From: Elusimicrobiaceae bacterium
GTDB lineage: Bacteria > Elusimicrobiota > Elusimicrobia > Elusimicrobiales > Elusimicrobiaceae
Direction of reading: 5' to 3'
Length of the DNA: 64,000 bases
NCBI GenBank assembly: GCA_017528825.1
Contig: JAFXOI010000001.1
Coordinates: 124,001-188,000, forward strand
The notes beneath the pieces were generated by a model that did no database searches, had not been told where the DNA came from, and was given only the letters and a program-made list of their open reading frames with translations. Both the position numbers and the translations under genes were made by a program. This document shows, one piece after another, positions 52,359 through 61,970 of this stretch; position 1 is the first letter of the stretch; each line of letters opens with the position of its first letter.

Positions 52359-53905
52359 CGTTCTTAAAAGAATTGCACAAGCCGGACATTTTGGACTGCA
52401 TTGCCCACTTGTCTTCCGACGAAGTATTCACACCACCCAAGCTGGTAAATGAAATGCTGGATATGCTTCCGCCCGAACTGTTCCGAAGTACGGAAACAAA
52501 GTTTTTGGATCCTGGTTGCAAATCCGGCGTGTTCCTGCGGGAAATTGCCAAACGCTTGATTGAAGGCGAAAAAGAACTCATTCCCGACCTGGAAAAGCGG
52601 ATCCGGCACATCTTTACAAACCAATTGTACGGGCTGGCTATTACGGAGCTGACAGGGCTTTTGGCACGGCGTTCCACTTACTGTTCCAAGAAAGCAGATG
52701 GGGAATACTCCATTTGTACATTTAGCACACCGGACGGCAACATTGACTATACTCGCACGGAACACGTCTGGGAAAACGGCAAATGCACCTTATGCGGGGC
52801 CAGCCAAAGCCAGTACGACCGTGGCGACATTTTAGAAACCCACGCATACAGTTTTATTCACTGCGACGAAGAACACAACAAAACAGTTTTCAAGAGGTTA
52901 AAAGATATGAAATTTGACGTAATTATCGGCAATCCGCCGTATCAACTAAGTGATGGTGGAGCACAAGCAAGTGCCAGCCCGATTTATCAGTTATTTGTAG
53001 AACAAGCCAAACGACTAAACCCGCGGTATCTAACCATGATTATACCTTCCCGCTGGATGACTGGGGGCAAAGGATTGGATGCTTTCCGAAGCACGATGAT
53101 TCATGATAAACATTTCAAAACATTACACGATTTTGCAGATTCAAATGAGTGTTTCAGAGGGGTAGATATTAAAGGTGGTGTGTGTTATTTCTTGTGGACA
53201 CGCGATTCTGAACAAAAGTGCGACATTTACCGACATGATATAAACGGTGTTAGCCATTCAAAACGCTACTTGGTAGAAGAAGGAGATGACATTTTTATCC
53301 GGTGTAATCAACTTATTCCCATCAAAGATAAAGTCCAAGCCAAACAAGAAGAAAGTTTTATGAGTTTGGTATCAGCCATGAAACCTTATGGACTACGCGG
53401 AGATGTATTTGAACACCCAATCAAATATGACTTGCCAAAAATGGGGTGCAGAAGAATTAAAGACGGATACGAAGTTGTGGGATTATGCCACCTAAGACGA
53501 GAATCACGTTTTATTCCGCCCGATTATCCCATCCCACAACGTAATATGCTCCATGATTATAAAATTTTTATGACACGCAATTATGGATGTGGCGAGATAG
53601 GAGAAGTACCAGCCACGCCAGTCCTGGCCACGCCAGGAATGTTATGCACCGAAACATTCATTCAGATTGGGCCCTTCAAAACCCAAAAGGAAATGGAGAA
53701 CTGTTTTAGTTATATTAAAACCAAATTCTTCCGTTGCATGGTAGGTATTAGAAAACAGGACCAAGGAGCTGGAAGGGCTGTTTATAAATATGTGCCAATG
53801 CAAGATTTTAGCGAACCGTGGACGGATGCCAAGTTATACAAAAAGTACGGACTGACGAAGGACGAAATCAACTTTATAGAGTCCATGATTAAGCCGATGG
53901 AATAG
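52355..53905 (+). CDS. Eco57I-type adenine-N6 DNA methylase
   Basis: 516 aa. Motif I LDPGCKSGVFLREIA, catalytic motif IV FDVIIGNPPYQLSDGG, with a Cys4-like insert between (YCSKKADGEYSIC; GKCTLCGAS) that may bind zinc. The C-terminal half is a specificity region. Translationally coupled to the gene before and ten bases from the helicase. Confidence 0.88.
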   Translation: MTFLKELHKPDILDCIAHLSSDEVFTPPKLVNEMLDMLPPELFRSTETKFLDPGCKSGVFLREIAKRLIEGEKELIPDLEKRIRHIFTNQLYGLAITELTGLLARRSTYCSKKADGEYSICTFSTPDGNIDYTRTEHVWENGKCTLCGASQSQYDRGDILETHAYSFIHCDEEHNKTVFKRLKDMKFDVIIGNPPYQLSDGGAQASASPIYQLFVEQAKRLNPRYLTMIIPSRWMTGGKGLDAFRSTMIHDKHFKTLHDFADSNECFRGVDIKGGVCYFLWTRDSEQKCDIYRHDINGVSHSKRYLVEEGDDIFIRCNQLIPIKDKVQAKQEESFMSLVSAMKPYGLRGDVFEHPIKYDLPKMGCRRIKDGYEVVGLCHLRRESRFIPPDYPIPQRNMLHDYKIFMTRNYGCGEIGEVPATPVLATPGMLCTETFIQIGPFKTQKEMENCFSYIKTKFFRCMVGIRKQDQGAGRAVYKYVPMQDFSEPWTDAKLYKKYGLTKDEINFIESMIKPME

Positions 53906-53914
53906 GAGAACCCC

Positions 53915-56440
53915 ATGCCCGAATTATTGAACAGCCACAAGATTCCACAAATATATGTCTATACGGAACCGCAATATAAGACCGCCGACTGGGAAGGCAA
54001 ACGCAATGGCCGTGGGTTCCTAAAAATTGGATTCACTACCGGCAATGTAGTGGACCGGATCCGACAACAATTCCCTACCCATAAACCCGTGGATAACCCC
54101 TTTGAAGTGCTATTGGAAGACGTTGCCATCCGCAAAGACGGCACGTTCTTTACTGATAAGGATGTGCACCGCATCCTGCGTAAAAACGGGGCAGAAGAAC
54201 GCACCACGCAAGGCAAGCATACAGAATGGTTTGAATGTACGTTGGAAGAGGTGGAACAGGCCATCTTTGCCGTTAAAAACCACAAAACCACTATCACCGA
54301 ACGCCGGATGGATTTTGCCATGCGGCCCGAACAAGCCCAAGCGGTCAAAGTTACTAGCGAATACTTCAAAAACTTTTCCTATGAGCGGGAACACAAAACA
54401 CCGCACTTCCTGTGGAACGCCAAAATGCGGTTTGGCAAAACATTTACCGCGTACCAATTAGCCAAAGAGATGGGCTGGAAAAAGGTGCTGGTGCTTACAT
54501 TTAAGCCAGCGGTGCAAAATTCGTGGGAATCGGATCTAGTCAGCCATGTGGATTTCAAGGACTGGCAATTCGTTTCCCGTACCGGAACACAATATAATGA
54601 AATAGATCCCAAGAAGCCGTTTGTGTGGTTTGCCAGCTTCCAAGACGTACTGCAAAAAACGGATGCGGGCGGTATTAAACCGCGTAATGAAGAGATTCAC
54701 TGTATAAACTGGGATTGCATTATACTGGACGAATACCACTTTGGGGCCTGGCGTGAAAACGCAAAGGATCTGTACGATGCCGAAGACAAAGCAGAACAGA
54801 AAAAACAAGACGGCGACGGCTTGGAATACTACGATGAAGAGCAGATGCCACTAACCACCAGTGCTTATTTGTACCTGTCCGGCACGCCGTTCCGTGCGTT
54901 AAACAACGGTGAGTTTTTAGAAGACCAAATCTTCAACTGGACTTATACCGACGAACAACGCGAGAAAAACAACTGGGATCCCAAACAAGGAGAAAACCCG
55001 TACTTGGAGCTTCCCCAAATGGTGATGATGACCTACCAAATGCCGGAAGAAATACGTTCCATTGCCTTGCTGGGTGAGTATAACGAATTTGACCTGAACG
55101 AGTTTTTCAAAGCAAAAGAAGAAGGTTCCGTGTGTAAATTTGTGCACGAAGCAGAAGTGGCCGACTGGCTAAATTTGATCCGTGGTCAATACAAACCCAC
55201 CACCTTAGATGAACTGAAAATCGGCAAGAAACCGCCGATGCCATATTCCGACGTGCGTTTGCTCAGTGCCCTAAGCCATACATTTTGGTTTTTGCCGTCC
55301 GTGGCCAGCTGCAAAGCAATGGGTACGTTACTAAGCAAGCATCCGGTTTATAAAGAATATAAGGTGATTGTCTGTGCCGGAAATGAAGCCGGAATGGGCG
55401 TGGATGCCCTGGAACCTGTCCGGCGTGCCATCGGCAAAGGGTTTGACACAAAAACGATCACGCTCTCCTGTGGGAAACTTACCACAGGTGTAACAGTGCC
55501 GGAATGGGGCGGGATTTTTATGCTGCGTAATACGTCCAGCCCAGAAACTTATTTTCAATCGGCCTTCCGTGTGCAATCTCCCTGGACGGTTAAAAATCCG
55601 GACGGAACGAACCCAAATGAAAAAGGTATTGTGAAAGATACCTGTTATGTGTTTGACTTCGCACCGGATCGGGCATTGAGCCAGATTGCCGAATACAGTG
55701 CACGCTTAAACGCAAACAGTAAGGAATCGCCGGAAAAGCGTGTGGAAGAGTTTATCAACTTCCTGCCCGTGCTCTGTTATGACGGCAGCACTATGGAACT
55801 AATCAACGCCAGCGAGCTGCTGGACTTGGTTATCTCCGGCACGGCATCTTCCATGCTGGCACGGCGTTGGCAAAGTGCCTTACTTGTAAATGTGGACAAC
55901 CCGACCTTGCTCAAACTGATGGAAAACGACAAGGCCATGGATGCTTTATCTCGCATTGAAGGGTTCCGTAATTTGAATAAGGACATCACAACGCTAGTGA
56001 ACAAGTCCGAAGCACTTAAAAAAGCTAAGCAAGAGAACAAAGAAGAACTTTCAAAGAAAGAAAAGAAGGAACTAACACAAGAAGAAAAAGAAATTAAATC
56101 CAAACGAAAAGAGATACAAGAAAAGCTACTCAAATTCGCAACTAGGATCCCCGTGTTTATGTATTTGACGGACTACCGCGAACAAACCTTGCAAGACGTA
56201 ATCACCCAGCTGGAACCGGAACTCTTCCAGAAGGTAACGGGCTTAACAATACCGGACTTTGAACTGCTGGTCAATATAGGCATCTTTAACGAGCAGATCA
56301 TGAACTCGGCCGTGTTTGCGTTCCGGCGTTATGAGGAAGCCAGCTTGTCCTATACTGGGCTGACCAAGCACCAAGAACTGCTGATTGGTGGTTTTAACAC
56401 AAAGATAGAGCGTACGGAATGGGAAAACATGGGGATGTAA
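53915..56440 (+). CDS. GIY-YIG nuclease fused to SF2 helicase
   Basis: 841 aa. N-terminal T5orf172/GIY-YIG-like domain (about 8-125: IYVYTEPQ, FLKIGFTTGNVVDRIRQQ, WFECTLEEVE). Helicase: Walker A in NAKMRFGKTFTAYQLA (about 167-182), DEYH box ILDEYHFGAW, later motifs SCGKLTTGVTVPEWGG and QSAFRVQSPW. This is the restriction part of the operon, cutting through the GIY-YIG domain after translocation. A Lys/Glu-rich stretch lies near 700-740. Confidence 0.85.
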   Translation: MPELLNSHKIPQIYVYTEPQYKTADWEGKRNGRGFLKIGFTTGNVVDRIRQQFPTHKPVDNPFEVLLEDVAIRKDGTFFTDKDVHRILRKNGAEERTTQGKHTEWFECTLEEVEQAIFAVKNHKTTITERRMDFAMRPEQAQAVKVTSEYFKNFSYEREHKTPHFLWNAKMRFGKTFTAYQLAKEMGWKKVLVLTFKPAVQNSWESDLVSHVDFKDWQFVSRTGTQYNEIDPKKPFVWFASFQDVLQKTDAGGIKPRNEEIHCINWDCIILDEYHFGAWRENAKDLYDAEDKAEQKKQDGDGLEYYDEEQMPLTTSAYLYLSGTPFRALNNGEFLEDQIFNWTYTDEQREKNNWDPKQGENPYLELPQMVMMTYQMPEEIRSIALLGEYNEFDLNEFFKAKEEGSVCKFVHEAEVADWLNLIRGQYKPTTLDELKIGKKPPMPYSDVRLLSALSHTFWFLPSVASCKAMGTLLSKHPVYKEYKVIVCAGNEAGMGVDALEPVRRAIGKGFDTKTITLSCGKLTTGVTVPEWGGIFMLRNTSSPETYFQSAFRVQSPWTVKNPDGTNPNEKGIVKDTCYVFDFAPDRALSQIAEYSARLNANSKESPEKRVEEFINFLPVLCYDGSTMELINASELLDLVISGTASSMLARRWQSALLVNVDNPTLLKLMENDKAMDALSRIEGFRNLNKDITTLVNKSEALKKAKQENKEELSKKEKKELTQEEKEIKSKRKEIQEKLLKFATRIPVFMYLTDYREQTLQDVITQLEPELFQKVTGLTIPDFELLVNIGIFNEQIMNSAVFAFRRYEEASLSYTGLTKHQELLIGGFNTKIERTEWENMGM

Positions 56441-56463
56441 AACACGCCTATTCTTTCGCGATT

Positions 56464-56496
56464 AGCCACCAAACACATACCTGTTTGGTGGCTTTT
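56464..56496 (+). terminator. Terminator of restriction operon
   Basis: AGCCACCAAACA/TGTTTGGTGGCT, 12 bp, followed by T5. Confidence 0.9.
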
Positions 56497-56503
56497 TACT
56501 TAA

Positions 56504-56588
56504 ATAAACAGAAAATACGTTTATATTGACTTTTTATTTGCTTTTATGCTATGCTATTAGTACAAAGATAAACAGAAAATATGTTTAT
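56504..56588 (+). promoter_or_regulatory. Promoter flanked by twin palindromic operators
   Basis: Two 21-base sites differ at one base (56504-56524 and 56568-56588) and are each inverted repeats ATAAAC...GTTTAT. Between them lie TTGACT (56526-56531) and TATGCT (56550-56555), 18 bases apart. One site touches the -35, the other covers the start region, as in repressor loops. Ribosome site GGAGG at 56595-56599. Confidence 0.7.
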
Positions 56589-56604
56589 TTAACGGAGGAG
56601 CTAA

Positions 56605-57879
56605 ATGTTTAAGTCATTTAAGGTTGTGAATTTCAAATCAATTTTGGAAACAACAGTGCCGCTAACCTATATGGAAAAGAAGGCACCCAATGGCTATAAA
56701 GAAAAAGAAACGATTCCCTTTTTAGAAGCTGGAAGAGATAGAGTCGTACCGCTTTTGATGCTTTTCGGCGCAAACGCTTCGGGTAAAACAAACCTTGTTG
56801 CTGCGTTTTCTTGTTATCTTCATATATTGCGGGAAGGTATCAAAGGAAAATTTATTCCAAACAAACTAAACAAAAAATACAATACTACTACCTTTGAGTT
56901 GAATTTTATCTGGAAGGGAGCGGAGTACACACACTTTATTGAGTACGATCAAACACACATTATTAAAGAAAAATTTACCCGCCAAAAGAAGGTGCTGTTT
57001 GAAATACAAGGCCATAAATTCGTAACACAAACCATTGAAACAAAAGGATACGGGCTAACGGAATTTAACAATATTCTTTCCGTGGAATGTTCAGAAGGAG
57101 ATATGCAAATCCACTCTTTCTTAACCAAACTAACCGGACGACTTCCAGGTCTTGATCAAAACATCTCTGGGGCATGTCAATACTTGATTATAGATACGCG
57201 AGTAATTACTCTTGGAAATACATTGCATCCTTCCATGATATTTGATGCGTTCAAAGGTTTGGGTATATCTTTTGACGAGGCCTTTGCCGAAATAACCCAC
57301 ATTCTCCAACTTCTGGATCTGACAATCACACGTTTAGAGCTGATTCAAGAAGAAAAAACGATTCCGTTTTTGCCACCAGTAACGGTAGCTCCCGCATCGT
57401 TTTATGTTGAAAAAGAATCGCACCAACTCAAACAGCGGTTAGATCGTATCATTTCGTTCCACAAGGACATTGAAGGAAAAGAAATCCCTTTTGAGTTTTT
57501 CCAAGAAGAATCGCAGGGAACAATCCGCTTATTTTCTATTATCGGCACCTTTATTTTAGCCATCAAAAGAGGCGGCGTCCTTATTTGGGATGAATTGGAT
57601 GCTTCGTTGCACCCTTGTTTGTTAAAAGAATTATTACAGATGTTCAAATCCAAACGGTATAATACAATGAATGCCCAACTAATTACATCTTTACATGATC
57701 CCTACATATTGGAAGATGAAAATGTGCGGGTATCTGATATTGCGGTTATTAACAACACTGTTTCCAAAGGCACTACTCTCACCCGTGTTGTTGATTTTGA
57801 CAATGCCAGAAACGATGTCAATTTTCGTAAGCAATACTTAGAAGGGCATTACAGAGGGATTCCAAACGCTTACTTATGA
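56605..57879 (+). CDS. AAA ATPase of abortive-infection type (AbiL/RloA-like)
   Basis: 424 aa. FKSFKVVNFKSI start, Walker A FGANASGKTNLV (about 54-65), ABC-like signature region, Walker B GGVLIWDELDASLHP (about 322-336) and a switch histidine in SLHDPYIL. This is the AAA_15/AAA_21 class found in phage-defence pairs. Overlaps its partner by ATGA. Confidence 0.83.
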   Translation: MFKSFKVVNFKSILETTVPLTYMEKKAPNGYKEKETIPFLEAGRDRVVPLLMLFGANASGKTNLVAAFSCYLHILREGIKGKFIPNKLNKKYNTTTFELNFIWKGAEYTHFIEYDQTHIIKEKFTRQKKVLFEIQGHKFVTQTIETKGYGLTEFNNILSVECSEGDMQIHSFLTKLTGRLPGLDQNISGACQYLIIDTRVITLGNTLHPSMIFDAFKGLGISFDEAFAEITHILQLLDLTITRLELIQEEKTIPFLPPVTVAPASFYVEKESHQLKQRLDRIISFHKDIEGKEIPFEFFQEESQGTIRLFSIIGTFILAIKRGGVLIWDELDASLHPCLLKELLQMFKSKRYNTMNAQLITSLHDPYILEDENVRVSDIAVINNTVSKGTTLTRVVDFDNARNDVNFRKQYLEGHYRGIPNAYL

Positions 57880-58469
57880 CACAACAAATCAAAAATATCT
57901 ATATTGTGGTTGAAGGTAGCTCAGAAAAATCTTTTTTTACCAAGCTGAACTCCTATTGTTCGCGCATGGATATTCCGGTGAGTTTCAAAATAGAAAATGC
58001 CGAAGGCCACACCTTGAAGAAAGTGTTGGATGCTGTCAAAAAGGCGGGTAAGAAAATTAAAAAGGACCTCGGCGGAGTATTAACAACAGATGTAATGGTA
58101 TTTTTAGATTATGATGTTTTCAAACGTGGAGAGGACATAGCACCTTATAATGCCAGATTAAAACGCTTATACTTCTTTGAGTACAGCTTTGAAGATTTCC
58201 TCGTTTCTCTGTTACCCACCGAAGAAAGCCAAAAATGGAAACGGATATGTGAAGAACAAGGGCATTACCAAAGCCCAATGAATGCCACAGCTGTGGAATC
58301 ACACATCAAAGCCATATTCCCTCATTACCGAAAAGGAGATTGCCCCCTGTACGAAATTACCGAAGAACATGTGCGAAGGATGCCCACGACTAATTTTCAT
58401 GAAGATATTCAACACGCTGAGTTATTGCTACTCCGATATGTTCTTCCCCCTGTAACCCCTAAGCATTAA
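57876..58469 (+). CDS. RloB-like partner protein
   Basis: 197 aa. IYIVVEGSSEKSFFTKLNSY, VMVFLDYDVFKRGEDI with an acidic DxD, and C-terminal His/Cys residues fit the RloB/AbiLii family, which has a TOPRIM-like core. With the ATPase it forms a two-gene defence unit; phage specificity unknown. Confidence 0.8.
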   Translation: MTQQIKNIYIVVEGSSEKSFFTKLNSYCSRMDIPVSFKIENAEGHTLKKVLDAVKKAGKKIKKDLGGVLTTDVMVFLDYDVFKRGEDIAPYNARLKRLYFFEYSFEDFLVSLLPTEESQKWKRICEEQGHYQSPMNATAVESHIKAIFPHYRKGDCPLYEITEEHVRRMPTTNFHEDIQHAELLLLRYVLPPVTPKH

Positions 58470-58536
58470 AATCCCCTGGGATTTAGCAGTTTTTGAGCAG
58501 TGCCAGCGTGCATAAGACATGTGTTTCTTGGCATTG

Positions 58537-58582
58537 AAAATCCGCCAAATTACCGATTTTTGAAAGCAAGTTGGCGGATTTT
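58537..58582 (+). terminator. Terminator-like hairpin after RloB gene
   Basis: Perfect 12-bp stem AAAATCCGCCAA/TTGGCGGATTTT with a 22-base loop. It can end the defence operon. A TATAAT (58585-58590) right after it faces the 3' end of the next recombinase gene, with no clear gene behind it. Confidence 0.65.
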
Positions 58583-58594
58583 GTTATAATATAC

Positions 58595-60205
58595 TCATAG
58601 TAGTCGGAGTTCGGATTTATAAACAGGGATGCTGTAAAGCCCAAATGCAAAGTAGTTATACATTTCGTGCAATAAAGTACCCCATACGCAATACTTAGAC
58701 CCTTCGGCCACGAAACTGAAGGGTTTTTTCATTATAATTTCAATACTTTTTCCTTTCATTAAGAGGTTCGCAAATAAAAGGTTCAAAATCTTACGTTTCT
58801 GCAAATTCTGCGAACCTGCATAGAGTTCCGGCAAACGTGAAAGCAGGTTTACAGCACGTGCCAACGTCCACGCTACCTGTTTGGAAGGTTTCTGCTTACC
58901 GGACAGCTTAGCTTGCAGACTCTTTTCTTCCTCTGCCAGAGCTTGCAGCTTTTCATTAACTGTTTGACTGGGAAGAAGTCCTGCTGCTTCCTTCTGTATC
59001 CAGACTTCCTTCTCTTTGGCAATCTGGCCTAACCGCCGCTGTGCGTTAGCTAATTCTGTCTGTTGAGCTTTCTCCTGCGTGTTCAGTTTACCAATCAGCT
59101 GAGCCAGTACACCTTTCAGCAAAGCAGGTGGAACTTGAATTGCTTTGAGTGTTTCCATAACCGCTTTAGTAGCTACTTCTTCACGGATTTCCCCACAAGA
59201 ACACTCCTTGTTATTTGCTTTGCCAGCACAGCGTAAATAAACGTAGTGGTGTTCTCCGTTGTTTGTTTTATTCTTCTTGTATCTGTGGTAACTGGAAATG
59301 TACGATTCACAATCAGCACATTTTATCATCCGTTTGAAAGTGAAAGGCAGTTTATCGTACCGGAGTGGTTGTTTATTAAAACCTTCACGTACCTGTTGAC
59401 ATTTGTCAAACAACTGTTTAGAGATGAGAGGACCGTAACTATGTGGTCTCAAAGCTCCCTTTACGTTCATTATGCCATAGTAAAACGGATTAGTAAGTGT
59501 TCGTTGCATACTGGCTGCATTAAATGGTACACCTCTACAGCTGATAAGTCCAGCCTTCTTAAAATCCCTAGATGCTTGCTCCAGTGAATAATTACCTGTA
59601 GCGTAATCTTGAAAAAACTTTTGAACCAGTGGTGCTGCTACTGGGTCAATGATGATTGTTTTCTTACCGTTCTGCTCTACGTTTTTATAACCGACCGGAG
59701 CTTTACATGGCCATTCGCCTTTCTCAATCTTGCGAGCTATTCCCTTTCGGGTATGGACCTTGATGGCATTGATGTAAGCCCGTGCACCCATTACGTTCAC
59801 ATCCCAGACAAGAGCATTATTGAAGTAGTTTTCCGAATTGATTACTAAATTAGATTGCACAAAGTGTAGTTCCATTTGGCTTGCTAAAATGAAAGGTTCA
59901 CAAGCTACAGTTTCATTAAAACGACGTTGGAAACGGTCCACAGTGTGTGCAATTACAGCGGTACATCCCTTTTGCTGGGATACGAATTGTATCATCTTAT
60001 TAAACTCTTTACGTGCTCCTTGGGTAGATGATTCCACAATTTGATATTCCTTTACAACCTGCAAGTTATTCTGTGTTGCGTATTTACGGCACATTTCAGT
60101 TTGAGCATCTAAAGAGTATCCATCCTCTTGACTCCGGCTTGATACTCTGGCTAAGATAACCGCTTTTGTGGCGGTCAGTTTAGTATTTTGATTGTTATTT
60201 GTCAT
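58595..60205 (-). CDS. Second large serine recombinase
   Basis: 536 aa. Resolvase domain AVILARVSSRSQEDGYSLDAQ with Ser near 22; recombinase domain (about 165-270); zinc ribbon MIKCADCESYISS; coiled-coil (about 370-430). It is diverged from the 47512-49050 protein. The last ~30 residues after KPFSFVAEGS look like read-through into target DNA, as at tRNA-His, which hints at a second nested element. Confidence 0.9.
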   Translation of the reverse strand: MTNNNQNTKLTATKAVILARVSSRSQEDGYSLDAQTEMCRKYATQNNLQVVKEYQIVESSTQGARKEFNKMIQFVSQQKGCTAVIAHTVDRFQRRFNETVACEPFILASQMELHFVQSNLVINSENYFNNALVWDVNVMGARAYINAIKVHTRKGIARKIEKGEWPCKAPVGYKNVEQNGKKTIIIDPVAAPLVQKFFQDYATGNYSLEQASRDFKKAGLISCRGVPFNAASMQRTLTNPFYYGIMNVKGALRPHSYGPLISKQLFDKCQQVREGFNKQPLRYDKLPFTFKRMIKCADCESYISSYHRYKKNKTNNGEHHYVYLRCAGKANNKECSCGEIREEVATKAVMETLKAIQVPPALLKGVLAQLIGKLNTQEKAQQTELANAQRRLGQIAKEKEVWIQKEAAGLLPSQTVNEKLQALAEEEKSLQAKLSGKQKPSKQVAWTLARAVNLLSRLPELYAGSQNLQKRKILNLLFANLLMKGKSIEIIMKKPFSFVAEGSKYCVWGTLLHEMYNYFAFGLYSIPVYKSELRLL

Positions 60206-60289
60206 TTTCTTTTCCTCACTATCTATAATTTACTATTATTTACTTTGATTTACAAGTATCTTGTATAACAACTATAATATATAAGACAC

Positions 60290-61579
60290 TCACACTATTT
60301 TCTTACCACAAAATAGGGTAAATAAGTCCTCTTTTCTAAGACGATACTCATTGCCAATCTTAAAGTACCCAATCCGGCCTTCCTTTAACCATTTTTGCAG
60401 CGTTCGTTCGTTTACTTTAGCGTACTTTGCCGCATCCTTTACCGTTAGTAAACACTGATAAGTCAGTGGCTCTTTGTTCCTTAACAGTTTTTGACGCAAC
60501 CCCCACGAATGTTTGCCTAACCACTTAAACTGTTTCAGCTCTGCATCTATCATCCGTAGCACGTCATATTCTGCCGGAAGTACCAGTGAAGGCACGTTCT
60601 TCTGCAATTTACCAAACAAAGCAGGCATCTTATCTTTTGGATACAAGGCACTCATCAATTTATAAGCAGCAGCATATCCCATAGAATTAACCACGCTACG
60701 AAGTCCGAGCAACTCTAAATCCCGTTCTAGCACACCCGTAACCGGTCCGGCTAACAATTGGTACTCCGGAGCGTAACACATAGGTGGTATAAATTGTACA
60801 GACTTATAAATAGTATCCCAGTAATCCGTGATAATCTCTTTTGCCTTTTGCTCACTGAATACATCTTGAAAGGTTAAGTCCGTACTTTTGAAGTGTCGCT
60901 TGAAGCTGGTTTTCTTGTTCAATCGGACTTCTATTCTCAGAATATTTTTTAGGTCAGGTCGTTTGAACAACCACTCCAACTTTGTATCTTTCCGGTGGTA
61001 CTGGAGAACTTCTTGGCGCTTGTCGTAGAAACAAACTTCCCGTGTTTTGTTGTGAAACGAAAATTGCCTACCATTACGAAAAATAGTTTTCTGTACATCC
61101 ATTCCCGCAATACACGGTTTGGCTGCTACTAAACGTGTCAACACTAATTCAACAGGCACACCATAACATATGATGTTTTTACCATAGTGGACTTTATTCA
61201 CGGAAGCAGCACGGATTGCATTTATATCAACCTTGATTCCCATTGTCTGTAGCTTGGTTTGTAGCATCTGGCATACCGTGTTAAACTGGGCATCTGTTAC
61301 CTCTAATAGATTGTTCCCGTAAATTAATTTTGGTACGGAAAAACGCACAAACAAGCAGTAGCAGGATTTGTATCCGGAGAAATTCCAGATTTCCACGTGT
61401 GGGTAATAGTCCTGTAGCCGCTTTTCTTGGCCACGCTTATTCCACTTGTGCCAGTTACTACCGGAAAAGCTTGCCACATCTATATTGCTAAATAAATCAG
61501 GTTGTTCTACTTCCCAAGCAATAGAACCATAAGAGCCATCTAAATACTTATCAATTTTCAAGGCAACAGTATCAATCAT
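60290..61579 (-). CDS. II/X-like replication protein fused to excisionase-type HTH
   Basis: 429 aa. MIDTVALKIDKYL start and VRFSVPKLIYGNNLLEVTDA as in the 31634-32746 protein; residues about 370-429 (CLLTVKDAAKYAKVNERTLQ, KWLKEGRIGYFKIGNEYRL) are a separate HTH_17/excisionase domain. In the tRNA-Val element the equivalent HTH is a separate gene next to rep. Possible coupling of replication to excision. Confidence 0.72.
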   Translation of the reverse strand: MIDTVALKIDKYLDGSYGSIAWEVEQPDLFSNIDVASFSGSNWHKWNKRGQEKRLQDYYPHVEIWNFSGYKSCYCLFVRFSVPKLIYGNNLLEVTDAQFNTVCQMLQTKLQTMGIKVDINAIRAASVNKVHYGKNIICYGVPVELVLTRLVAAKPCIAGMDVQKTIFRNGRQFSFHNKTREVCFYDKRQEVLQYHRKDTKLEWLFKRPDLKNILRIEVRLNKKTSFKRHFKSTDLTFQDVFSEQKAKEIITDYWDTIYKSVQFIPPMCYAPEYQLLAGPVTGVLERDLELLGLRSVVNSMGYAAAYKLMSALYPKDKMPALFGKLQKNVPSLVLPAEYDVLRMIDAELKQFKWLGKHSWGLRQKLLRNKEPLTYQCLLTVKDAAKYAKVNERTLQKWLKEGRIGYFKIGNEYRLRKEDLFTLFCGKKIV

Positions 61580-61791
61580 TGGACACCGCCTTGAAACGTA
61601 ACATCTTCGTCCGGTAAGCCGTGAACGTCTTTGTGCGGCAGAGCTCGGTCTATTTCATCTAAGACCTTTAATAATTCTGACAGGTCATATTGAGCATCAA
61701 ACGCTTCTTGTTCAGAAACAATGTGCCCGTAGAGCTCCTCTAAGGACTCTTTGAACGACTTTTCGTTATTTGAAGTACTATTTTGTTTCAT
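61576..61791 (-). CDS. Small acidic hypothetical protein
   Basis: 71 aa, Glu/Asp-rich helix (SFKESLEELYGHIVSEQEAF, LSELLKVLDEIDRALP). Overlaps the replication gene by ATGA, which supports coding. No family recognised. Confidence 0.6.
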   Translation of the reverse strand: MKQNSTSNNEKSFKESLEELYGHIVSEQEAFDAQYDLSELLKVLDEIDRALPHKDVHGLPDEDVTFQGGVQ

Positions 61792-61916
61792 AGTACTTCA
61801 GTTTCGCACGGCGAAAATAACGGAAAGCAATAGCAATATGGACCTATATGCTCAGACGTAGGCGAGGTGGGACAAACCCAGATTTAGCAGCTCTCTTATA
61901 TGGGACCTTACAAAAA

Positions 61917-61946
61917 GAACCCCTTTGGCAATATGCCAAAAGGGTT
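61917..61946 (-). terminator. Terminator of 61971-62885
   Basis: GAACCCCTTTGGCA/TGCCAAAAGGGTTC hairpin, 25 bases past the stop in the leftward direction. Confidence 0.8.
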
Positions 61947-61970
61947 CATAAAACGTAAGTTTTTGCGTTA

